64,000 bases of DNA from assembly GCA_963757335.1 (NCBI GenBank), contig CAVWRJ010000025.1:558001-622000 (forward strand), read 5' to 3'. How positions within the stretch are numbered: the first letter of the stretch is position 1; each line of letters starts with the position of its first letter. The notes beneath the pieces are model-generated. The model did not search any database. It was not told where the DNA came from and saw nothing but the letters and a program-made list of their open reading frames with translations. Below, piece after piece: positions 1 through 12,000 of the stretch. The stretch is from DASQPA01 sp963757335 (GTDB taxonomy: Bacteria > Acidobacteriota > Thermoanaerobaculia > Multivoradales > UBA5704). The position numbers and the translations under genes are program-made.

Positions 1-3000
1 AGAGCAGCCGGCCGACGTTGCCGTGAGTCACCTGCACTCCGCGCGGGCGGCCGGTCGAGCCCGAGGTGTAGATGACGTAGGCCAGGTTCTCGGGGCTCAC
101 GCCGGCGCTCGCCGGGGTGAGCGGACCGTCGTCCTCGCTCTCCGCATCCTCCAGGTAGACCCGCGCCGCCCCGTCCTCGGGGAGCGCGGCGGTCACCTGC
201 CGGCCGGTCACGATCACCGGCGCCCCGGCGTCGCCCAAGAGGTAGGCCAGGCGCTCTTCCGGATAGGCGGGGTCGAGCGGCAGGTAGGCTCCGCCGGCCT
301 TGAGCACGCCCAGGATGGCGACGACGAGATCGAGCGAGCGTTCGAGGCAGATCCCGACCACCACCTCGGGCCCCACACCCTGCCGCTTAAGGCGGCGGGC
401 CAGGCGGTTCGCCCGGCGATCGAGCTGGCCGTAGGTGAGGCTGTCGACCCCCATGACCACGGCCGGCGCTCCCGGCGAGCGCCGGGCCTGGGCCTCGAAC
501 AGGTGGTGCAGGCAGGGGCCGGCCGGGAACGGCTCGGTGTCGCCCCACTCGGCTGAGAGCTGCTGGCGCTCGCCTGGCGTCAGCAGGGGCAGCTCGGAGA
601 TCCCACGCTCCGCGCCAGGGCCTGCCGCCGTCACCCCGGCGAGCAGCATCTGGAGATGGCCGGCCAGCCGGCGCACGGTCGCCCGGTCGAAGAGGTCGGT
701 CCGGTAGTCGAGCTGCCCAGCGAACCTCCCCGGCTCTTCCGCCAGGGTGAGAGTGAGGTCGAACTGGACCGTCCCCTGCTCGACCTTGAGCGAGCGCCAG
801 GAGAGGCCGGAGAGCGCCATCTCGTCGCGCGGCATGTTGTGCAGGTTGAGCACCACCTGGAAGAGCGGCTCGTAGCTCAGGCTGCGCTCCGGGTGCACGG
901 CCTCGACGAGCATCTCGAAGGGGACGTCCTGGTGGGCGTAGGCCTCCAGCACCACCCGGCGCACCCGGCTGAGGGCCGCGCGGAACCCAGGATTCCCGGA
1001 AAGATCGGCGCGGAGGACGAGAGTGTTGACGAAGAACCCGATCAACCCTTCGGTCTCCAGCCGGTTGCGGCCGGCGATGGGCGAGCCGATCGAGACCTCG
1101 CTCTGGCCCGAGTAGCGCGCGAGGAGGGCCGCATAGGCCGTGAGCAGGGTCATGAAAGGCGTCGCCCCGGCGCGCCGGGAGAGGCCGCGCAGGCCCTCCG
1201 TCAGGTCGCCAGGGAGGACGAACGGCTCGCTCGTGCCGCGGGAGCTCTGCACCGGCGGCCGTGGCCGGTCGGTGGGCAGCTCGAGGAGGGCCGGCGCGCC
1301 GGCGAGCCGCTGGCGCCAGTAGTCGAGCTCGCCGGCCAGCACCTCCCCCGAGAGCCAGCGGCGCTGCCAGACCGCGAAGTCGGCATACTGGATGGCGAGC
1401 TCGGGCAGGGGGCTCGGGAGCCCCTGGCGGAAGGCCTCGTAGATCGCGCTCACCTCCCGCACCAGCACGCCGATCGACCAGCCGTCGGCGATGCTGTGGT
1501 GGAGGCTGAAGAGGAGGACGTGCTCCCGGGGGCCGGCCACCAGGAGGGTAACCCGGAGGAGCGGCCCGCGCGCGAGGTCGAACGCCCGGCGGGCCTCCGC
1601 AAATGCCAGGCGCCGCACCTCGGGGCCGCGCGCCGCTTCAGAGAGGCCAGAGAGGTCGGTCTGCGGGAGGACGACGGGATGGGGCGGGAGGATGACCTGC
1701 ACCGGTCCCTCGGCCCCGGCGTCGGCGTGGGCGTGGGCGTCGCCGAAGACCGTGCGGAGCGACTCGTGCCGGCGCACCACCTCGGAGAGGGTTTGAGCGA
1801 GGAGCGCCGGGGCGAGCGGCCCCTGGGCGACCAAGGCGGCGGCGATGTTGTAGGCCGCGCTCTCGGGCTCCAGCTGGTTTAAAAACCAGAGCCGCTGCTG
1901 GGCGAAGGAGAGCGGCAGGGCGCCGGCGCGCCGGATTGCGGCGAGCGGTGGCGCGGCTAAATCCCGGCCGGCGATCGTCTGGCCGATCTCGGCGGCGAGG
2001 CCGGCGACCGTCGGCCGTTCGAACAGGCTGCGGAGCGGGATCTCGGTACCGAAGACCTGGCGGATGCGGGACACCACCTGGGTCGCCAGCAGCGAGTGGC
2101 CGCCGAGGGCGAAGAAATCGTCCTCGGCGCCGATCCCTGAAACCTCCAGGACCTCTTCCCAGATCCCCGCCAGGAGCGCCTCCATGCCCTCCCGCGGGGC
2201 GACCTTGCCGGCGGCGGTCGTGGTCTCCGGCTCGATCCGGGCGAGGGCCCGGCGGTCCACCTTGCCGTTGGCCGTAAGCGGCAGGGCGTCGAGGATGACG
2301 AAGGCCGCGGGCACCATGTACTCCGGCAGCCGGCTCTTGAGGTAGGCGGCGAGCGCCCCGCCTCGGAGAGCCTCCGGAGCGCTGTCCGCCGCCGGCACCA
2401 GGTAGGCCACCAGCCGGCGGTCCTCCCCCGCCTCCCCGCGCACCAGGACCACCGCGCTCTCGACCGCCTCTGAGCTCGCTAGCGCCGCCTCGATCTCGCC
2501 GGGCTCGATCCGGAAGCCGCGGATCTTCACCTGGCCGTCGATCCGCCCGAGGAACTCGATCCATCCCGCGGCCCGCCAGCGCACGAGGTCCCCGGTCCGG
2601 TACAGGCGCTCCCCCGCCCCGCGGCCGGGGCGAGCGAACGGGCTCGGCACGAAGCGCTCGGCGGTCAGCTCCGGCCGCCCCAGGTACCCCCAGGCCAGGC
2701 CGTCGCCGCCGGTAGAGAGCTCTCCGGGCACCCCCACCGGCACCGGCTGGAGACCCGGGTCGAGCACATACACCGAGGTGTGGGCGATCGGCCGGCCGAG
2801 CGGCACCGAGGCTCCGACGTCCGCTGGCCCTCCCACCGTGTGGCAGGCCGTGAACGTGGTGTTCTCGGTCGGCCCGTAGCCGCAGATCAGGCGGGTCCCC
2901 GGCAGCTCCGCCGCCGCCCGCCGCATCAGGGATGGAGACAGCACGTCGCCCCCGGCGAGCAGCTGCCGCACCCCGGAGAGAGCCGAGAGATCCCCCTCCG

Positions 3001-6000
3001 CCACCATCTGGTGGAAGAGGCCGGCGGTGAGCCAGAGCGCGGTCACCCCGTGGCGCTCGACTAACCCCCCCAGCTCGGCGAGCGAGAGGGCGAGAGGCGG
3101 CGGCATCACCACCCGGCCGCCGTGGAGGAGGGCCCCCCAGATCTCCAGGGTCGAGGCGTCGAAGGCATAAGGCGCCAGCTGGAGCCAGGACTCCTCGGGT
3201 CCGAAGGCGGCATAGCCGGTCTCCAGCACCAGCCGGACCACCGCCCGGTGGGGCACCGCCACCCCCTTGGGAGTCCCGGTCGACCCCGAGGTATACATCA
3301 CATAGGCCAGCGACGCCGCCGGGATCTCCGGCAGGCCGGCAGCGTCTCTGATGCGATGCCGCCAATGCCTCAGATATCGTCTCGCCTTCCCGGTCGAGAC
3401 AGACCACCACCGCTCCGCTCTCCGGCAGCAGCGGGAGGAGACGCGTCTCGGTGAGGAGCACCGAGCAGGCGCTGTCGCGGAGGAGGAACTCCAGCCGCTC
3501 CTGGGGGTAGGACGGATCGAGCGGCACGTACGCACCGCCGGCGGCGAGGATGGCGAGGGTCGCCACCACCCGCTCGACCGAGCGGTCGAGGCAGAGTCCC
3601 ACCCGGTCCCCCGGCCGCACCCAGGCCCGCAGCCGGCGGGCGAGGCGATCGGCCCGGACCGCCAGGACGCCGTAGCTCAGGTGCGGGGTACCTGGAATGC
3701 CAGACACCACCGCCACGGCATCGGGCCGGAGCGCCGCCTGCTCGGCGAAGAGGGTGGCGAGCGAGGACTCCCGCGGGTAGGGCGTCGCCGCCTCGCCGCT
3801 CCACTCGACGAGCAGCTCCTCGCGCTCGGCAGCCGAGAGGAGCGGCAGCTCCGCGACCGGGCGATCGGGATCGACGACGACCGCTTCCAGGAGGATCGCC
3901 AGATGCCCGGAGAGGCGCTCCAGGGTCGCCGCCTCGAAGAGATCCAGGCTGTACTCCCAGGCGCCGGAGAGCCCCTCCGGCGTCTCCAGGAGAGTCAGCG
4001 TGAGGTCGAACTTCGCCGTCTCCCAGGTGAGCCGCACCGGCTCCAGGCGGAGGCCGGGCAGCTCGAGAACCTCCCGCGGCGCGTTCTGGAGGGCCAGGAG
4101 GACCTGGAACAGCGGCGTCCGGCTGGGGTCGCGCTCCGGCGACACCGCTTCGACCACCTTCTCGAAGGGGAGGTCCTGGTGCGCGTAGGCCGCCAGAGCC
4201 GTCCGCCGCACCCGGCCCAGAAGCTCGCGGAAGGACGGCTCCCCGGAGAGGTCGGTGCGGAGAACCAGGGTGTTGACGAAGAAGCCGATCAGCCCCTCGA
4301 TCTCGCCATGGTTGCGGTTGGCGATCGGCGAGCCCACCGCCACGTCGGTCTGCCGGGCCAGGCGGGAGAGGAGGACCGAGAGCCCGCCGAGGATCGTCAT
4401 GAAGAGCGTCGCGCTCTCCGACCGGGAGAGCCGCTCCAGGGCCTCCCGCGCCGCGGGCGGCAGGACGAAGTGGCTGAGCGCCCCCCGCCCGGTCCGCCGC
4501 GACGGCCGGGGGTGGTCGGTCGGCAGGTCGAGCGGCGCGAGGCCCGCCAGCGCCTCCCGCCACCAGGCGATCTCGCCCTCCAGAACCGCGCCCGACAGCC
4601 ACTCCCGCTGCCAGACCGCGAAATCCGGATATTGGAGCGGTAGCTCCGGCAACGGCGAGGGCTGGCCGGCGAGGAACGACCGGTAGAGCACCCCCAGCTC
4701 CTGGACCAGGACCCCCATCGACCAGCCGTCGGAGACGATGTGATGGAGGTTCAAGAGCACCAGGTGCTCGGCGGCGGCGAGCCGGACGAGAGAGATCCGC
4801 AGCAGCGGACCGCGGATGAGGTCGAACGGGCGCTCGACCTCCGCCGTGCCCAGCCGCCGCGCCTCCCCGTCCCGGCTCCCCTCGGCGAGGGCTCCAAGGC
4901 CGGATAAGTCGACCAGCGGCAGCGGCGAAATCCTGGCGGCGGGCGGCGAGATCACCTGCACCGGCCGGCCGTCGACCCGGGAGAACGTCGTCCGCAGGGC
5001 TTCGTGACGGCGGACGATCTCGGCGAAGCTGGCCGCGAGCGCCGATGCGTCGAGCCGCCCGAGGAGCCGCAGGGCCGCCGGCAGGTTGTAGGCCACCGAG
5101 CCCGGCTCCAGCTGATCGAGGAACCAGAGCCGTTCCTGGGCGAAGGAGAGCGGCAGCTCCTCCTCCGGCTCGGCGGAGACGGGGGACGCGGCGAGCTCCT
5201 GCCCGGCGATCCGCTCCGCGATCTCGGCGGCGAGGCCGGCGACCGTCGGCCGTTCGAAGAGCACCCGGAGCGGCACCTCGACGCCGAAAATCTGACGCAC
5301 CCGGGAGATCACCTGGGTCGCCAGGAGCGAGTGCCCGCCAAGCTGGAAGAAGTCGTCGTGAATCCCCACCTGGTCGCGGTGGAGCACCTCGGCCCAGGTC
5401 GCGGCCAGGAGGACCTCGGTCTCCGTCCGCGGCGCGCTCTCCTCCCCCGCCGCCTCCCCGCCCAGCGCCTCCGGCTCGATCCGGGCGAGGGCCCGGCGGT
5501 CCACCTTGCCGTTGGCCGTGAGCGGCAGGGCGTCGAGGACGACGAAGGCCGCGGGCACCATGTACTCCGGCAGCCGGCCCTTGAGAGAGGCGGCGAGCGC
5601 CCCGCCTCGGAGAGCCTCCGGAGCGCTGTCCGCCGCCGGCACCAGGTAGGCCACCAGCCGGCGGTCCTCCCCCGCCTCCCCGCGCACCAGGACCACCGCG
5701 CTCTCGATCGCCGGATCGCTCGCGAGCGCCGCCTCGATCTCGCCGGGCTCGACCCGGAAGCCGCGGATCTTCACCTGGTTGTCGATCCGGCCGAGGAACT
5801 CGATCCACCCCCCGGCCCGCCAGCGCGCGAGGTCCCCGGTCCGATAGAGGCGCTCTCCGGCACCAGCGCCGTCGAACGGGTTCGGCACGAAGCGCTCGGC
5901 GGTCAGCTCCGGCCGCCCCAGGTAGCCCCACGCCAGGCCGTCGCCGCCGGTGCAGAGCTCCCCGGGCACCCCCACCGGCACCGGCGTCAACCCGCGGTCG

Positions 6001-9000
6001 AGGATGTAGACCGCGGTGTGGGCGATGGGCGGTCCGAGCGGCACCGAAAGGCCGACGTCCTCCGGCCGCCCCACCCGATAGCAGGTGGTGAAAGTGGTGT
6101 TCTCGGTCGGGCCGTAGGCCGCGATCAACCGGGTTTCCGGGAGCTCCGCCGCCGCCCGACGTACCAGGGATGCCACCAGTACGTCCCCCCCGGCGAACAG
6201 CTGCCGCAGCCCGGCGAGGCCCGGGAGCTCGCCCTCGGCCACCATCTGGTGGAAGAGGCCGGCGGTCAGCGACAGCGAGGTCACCCCGTGGCGCTCGACG
6301 AGCGCCGTGAGCTCGGCGAGCGAGAGGATGCCCGGGGGCGGCATGACCACCCGGCCGCCGTGGAGGAGGGCTCCCCAGAGCTCGAGAGTCGAGGCGTCGA
6401 AGGCGAAGGGGGCGAGCTGGAGCCAGGACTCCTCGGGACCGAAGACCGCATAGTCGGTCTCCCGCACCAGGCGCACCACGCCTCGGTGGGGCACCGCCAC
6501 CCCCTTGGGGCTTCCCGTCGAGCCCGAGGTGTACATCACATAGGCCAGACTCGAAGCCGGGATCTCCGGCAGGCCGCCGGCGGCCGCCGATGCCGCCAAT
6601 GCCGACGATGCCGCCTGGTCGAGACAGACCACCGCCGCTCCGCTCTCCGGAAGGAGCGGCAGCAGAGGCGTCGCGGTCAGGAGGAGCGCGGCGGCGCTGT
6701 CGCGGAGGAGGAAATCCAGCCGTTCCTGGGGAGCGGACGGATCGAGGGGTACATAGGCGCCCCCGGCAGCGAGGATGGCGAGCGTCGCCACCACCCGCTC
6801 GACCGAGCGGTCGAGGCAGAGGCCCACCCGGTCCCCCGGCAGCACCCCCGTGGCCCGCAGACGGCCGGCGAGGCGATCGACCCGCCTCGCGAGGGCGCCA
6901 TAGGTGAGGTGCGGAGCCCCGTCGATCCCCGCCGCCGCCGCCACCGTCGCCACGACCGCCACGGCATCGGGCCGCAGCTCGGCCTGCTCGGCGAAGAGGG
7001 CGGGGAGCGAGGCCTCCCGCGGATAGGCCGTCTCCCTCCCCCTTCCGCAGACGAGCAGCTCCTCGCGCTCGCCAGCGGTGAGGAGCGGCAGCTCCGAGAC
7101 CGGGCGATCGGGATCGACGGTGGCCGCTTCCAAGAGGATCGCCAGATGCCTGGAGAGACGCTCCAGGGTCGCCGCCTCGAAAAGGTCCAGGCTGTACTCC
7201 CAGGCGCCGGAGAGCCCTTCCGGCTTCTCGAGGAGAGTCAGCGTGAGGTCGAACTTCGCCGTCTCCCAGCTGAGCCGCACCGGCTCCAGGCGGAGGCCGG
7301 GCAGCTCCAGGACCTCCCGCGGTGCGTTCTGGACTGCAAACAGGACCTGGAAGAGCAGCGTCCGGCTGGCATCGCGCTCCGGCGCCAGCGCTTCGACCAC
7401 CTTGGCGAAAGGGAGATCCTGGTGCGCATAGGCCGCCAGAGCCGTCCGCCGCACCCGGCCCAGAAGCTCGCGGAAGGGCGGCTCCCCGGAGAGGTCGGTG
7501 CGGAGAACCAGGGTGTTGACGAAGAAGCCGATCAGCCCCTCGATCTCGCCATGGTTGCGGTTGGCGATCGGCGAGCCCACCGCCACGTCGGTCTGCCGGG
7601 CCAGCCGGGAGAGGAGGACCGAGAAGCCGCCGAGGATGGTCATGAAGAGCGTCGCGCTCTCCGCCCGGGAGAGCCGCTCCAGAGCCTCCCGCGCCGCGGG
7701 CGGCAGGACGAAGCGGCTGAGCGCCCCCCGCTCCGTCCGCCGCGGCGGCCGGGGGTGGTCGGTCGGCAGGTCGAGCGGCGCGAGGCCCGCCAGCGCCTCC
7801 CGCCACCAGGCGACCTCGCTCTCCAGAACCGCGCCGGACAGCCACTGCCGCTGCCAGACCGCGAAATCCGGGTACTGGAGCGGCAGCTCCGGCAACGGCG
7901 AGGGCTGGCCGGCGAGGAACGACCGGTAGAGCGCCCCCAGCTCCTGGACCAGGACCCCCGTCGACCAGCCGTCGGAGACGATGTGATGGAGGTTCAAGAG
8001 CACCAGGTGCTCGGCGGCGGCGAGGCGGACGAGAGAGATCCGCAGCAGCGGCCCGCGGACGAGGTCGAACGGGCGCTCGACCTCCGCCGTCCCGATCCGC
8101 CGCACCTCCCTCTCCCGGCTCCCCTCCGCGAGAGCTCCAAGGCCGGATAGGTCGACCAGCGGCAATGGCGAAACCCGGACGGCGGGCGGCGAGATCACCT
8201 GCACCGGCCGGCCGTCGACCTGGGAGAACATCGTCCGCAGGGACTCGTGACGGCGGACGATCTCGGCGAAGCTCAGCGCGAGCACCGGCGCGTCGAGCCG
8301 CCCGAGGAGCCGCAGGGAAGCCGGCAGGTTGTAGGCCGCCGAGCCCGGCTCCAGCTGAGCGAGGAACCAGAGCCGTTCCTGGGCGAAGGAGAGCGGCAGC
8401 TCCTCGTCCGGCGCGGCGGGGACGAGGGGCGGCACGGCGAGCTTCTGCTCCGCGAGCGACGCGGCGACGAGCGTGGCGAGACCGGAGAGAGTCGGTTGCT
8501 CGAACAGGCTGCGCAGCGGCAGCTCGACCCCGGAGGCCCGCCGGATCCGGGACATCACCTGGGTCGCCAGGAGCGAGTGCCCGCCGAGCTCGAAGAAGTT
8601 GTCCTCGTAGCCGACCCAGGAAACTCCCAGCACCTCCGCCCAGATTCCGGCGAGCAGGATCTCGGTCGCCGTCCGCGGAGCGTCGCTCCGCGCGGCGGTC
8701 GCGAGCTTGGCCGGGAGCGGCTCGCTGCGGGCCAGGGCCCGGCGATCCACCTTGCCGTGGGTCGTCAACGGGAAGACCGGCAGGACGACGAAGGCGGCGG
8801 GCACCATGTACTCCGGCAACCGGCCCTTGAGATAGGCGGCGAGCTCCCCCGTTTGAGGAGCGCTCCCCAGGACCGGCACCAGATAGGCCACCAGACGGCG
8901 GTCCGCGCCCGCCTCGCCCTGCACCAGGACGACCGCGCTCTCGACCTCCGGATGGCCCGCGAGCGCCGTCTCGATCTCCCCCGGCTCGACCCGGAAGCCG

Positions 9001-12000
9001 CGGATCTTCACCTGGTTGTCGATCCGGCCGAGGAACTCGATCTCCCCCCCGGCCCGCCAGCGCACGAGGTCCCCGGTCCGGTAGAGACGCTCTCCGGGCC
9101 GCTCGCCGCCGGCATGGGCGGCGTCGAACGGGTTCGGCACGAAGCGCTCGGCGGTCAGCTCCGGCCGCCCCAGGTAGCCCCAGGCCAGGCCGTCGCCGCC
9201 GATCGCCAGCTCCCCGGGCACCCCCACCGGCACCGGCGTCCACCGGCGGTCGAGGATGTAGACCGCGGTGTGGGCGATGGGCCGGCCGAGCGGCACCGAG
9301 ACGCCGGCGTCCGCCGGCCGCCCCACCTCATGGCAGGTGGTGAATGTGGTGCTCTCGGTCGGGCCGTAGGCGGCGATCAACCGGGTGCCCGGGAGCTCCG
9401 CCGCCGCCCGCCGCACCAGGGACGCCACCAGCACGTCCCCCCCGGCGAACAGCTGCCGGAGCCCGGAGAGGCCCGGGAGCTCGCCCTCGGCCACCATCTG
9501 ATGGAAGAGGCCGGCGGTGAGCGACAGCGAGGTCACCCCGTGGCGCTCGACGAGTGCCGTGAGCTCGGCGAGCGAGAGGGTGCCCGGGGGTGGCATGACC
9601 ACCCGGCCACCGTTAAGGAGGGCGCCCCAGAGCTCCAGAGTCGAGGCGTCGAAGGCGAAGGCGGCGAGCTGGAGCCAGGACTCGTCGGGACCGAAGGCGG
9701 CATAGTCGGTCTCCCGCACCAGCCGCACGACCCCCCGGTGGGGCACCGCCACCCCCTTGGGGATTCCCGTCGAGCCCGAGGTGTACATCACATAGGCGAG
9801 GCTCGAAGCCGGGATCTCCGGCAGGCCCACTGCATCCTCCGATATCGCCGATATCGCCGATATCGCCGACGATAGGGCCGATACCTCCTGGTCTAGACAG
9901 ATCACCACGGCGCCGCTCTCCGGCAGGAGCGGGAGGAGAGGCGTCGCGGTCAGGAGGACCGCGGCGGCGCTGTCGCGGACGAGGAAGTCCAGCCGCTCCT
10001 GGGGAGAGGACGGATCGAGGGGCACATAGGCGGCCCCCGCCGCCAATACGGCGAGCGTCGCCACCACCCGCTCGACCGAGCGGTCGAGGCAGAGTCCCAC
10101 CCGCTCCCCCGGCACCACCCCCAGGGCCCGCAGCCGGCGGGCGAGGCGATCGGCGCGCCTCGCCAGGGCGCCGTAGGTGAGCTGCGGGGCCCCTTCGACT
10201 CCCGCCCCCACCACCGCCACGGCATCGGGCCGCAGCTCGGCCTGCTCGGCGAAGAGGGCGGGGAGCGAGGATTCCCGCGGATAGGCCGTCTCCCTCCCCC
10301 GCCCGGCGACGAGCAGCTCCTCGCGTTCGGCAGCGGTGAGGAGGGGCAGCTCCGAGATCCGCCGCTCCGGTTCCGCCGCTGCCGCTGCCAGGAGGATCGC
10401 GAGCTGCCCGGAGAGCCGCTCCAGGGTCGCCGCCTCGAAGAGGTCCAGGCTGTACTCCCAGCTGCCGGCGAGCCCCGCGGGGCTCTCGGTGAGGAGGAGC
10501 GAGAGGTCGAACTTGGTCGTGCTCCCCTCCCGGGGGAGGGGGGTGAGGGTGAGGCCGGGCAGCCGGAGCGTTTCGGCGGGGGTGTTCTGCAAGCCGAAGA
10601 GGACCTGGAAGAGCGGCGTGCGGCTGGTGTCCCGCTCCGGCGCCAGCGCCTCGACCACCTTCTCGAACGGCAGGTCCTGATGAGCGTAGGCGGCAAGGGC
10701 GCTCTGCCGCACTCGCCCGAGCAGCTCCCGGAAGTCCGGATCGCCCGCCAGATCGGTGCGGAGCACGAGGGTGTTGACGAAGAAACCGATCAGCCCTTCG
10801 GTCTCCCGCCGAGTGCGGTTGGCGATCGGCGTGCCCAGCGCGACGTCCTCCTGATCCGCCTGGCGGGCGAGGAGGACCGTCAGGCCGGCGAGGAGGGTCA
10901 TGAAGAGGGTCGCGCCCTCGGCCCGGCCGAGCCCGGTCAGGGGGAGGACCCGGTCGGCCGGCAGGGTGAACCGGCGGAGGGCCCCGCGGGGGGACCGTCG
11001 CCGTGGCCGCGGATGATCGGTCGGCAGCGCGAGCGGCGTGAGGCCGGCCAGGGCCTGACGCCACCAGTCGACCTCCCCGGCGAGCGCCGGTCCCGACATC
11101 CACTGCCGCTGCCAGACGGCGAAATCCGCGTACTGCATGGGCAGCTCCGGCAGCGGCGACGGCCGGCCGGCGAGAAACGCCGGATAGAGGGCCCCCAGCT
11201 CCCCCACCAGCACCCCGATCGACCAGCCGTCCGCGATCGCGTGATGGAGGGTGAAGAGGACCCGGTGGCGCTCGGGGGCGAGGCGGATCAGCACCGCCCG
11301 CAGGAGCGGTCCCCGGGCGAGGTCGAAGGGCCGGAAGGCCTCCTCCCGGGTGAGCCGCGACAGCTCTCGTTCGAGGGCGACCGCCGCCAACCCCGGAAGA
11401 TCGATCCGGGGGAGCGGCAGCTCCGCCGGCGGCGCGATCACCTGGACCGGCCGGCCGTCGGCCTCCGCCAGCCGGAAGGCCGTCCGCAGCACCGCGTGCC
11501 GGCGGACGATCTCGCGGAGAGCCGCCCCCAGCACCGCCGGATCGAGCTGCCCCGAAAGCTCGAACGCCGCCGCCATGTTGTAGGCCGGATTCCCCGGATC
11601 CAGCTGGTCCAGGAACCAGAGCCGCTCCTGGCCAAAGGAGAGCGGCGGACCGGCGAGCGCCGGGGGTTGAATTTCCGCCATCGCCGACGTCGCCAATGTC
11701 GCCGATGTCGCCGGCATCGCCGATATGGCCGAGGTCGCCGATATCGCCGATATCGCCGGCTCGCCGGCGACGCCCGCCGCCTCCTGGGCCGCCGCGATCG
11801 CCAGCGCCAGGCCGCTCAAGGTCGGCGACTCGAAGATCTGCTTCAAAGGGATCTCGACGCCGAAAGCCCGGCGCACCCGAGACAGCACCTGGGTGGCGAG
11901 GAGCGAGTGCCCGCCGACGTCGAAGAAGCTGTCGCCGGGGCCGATCCGCTCGACGGCGAGCACCTCGGTCCAGATGGCGGCGAGCCGCTCCTCGACCGGC

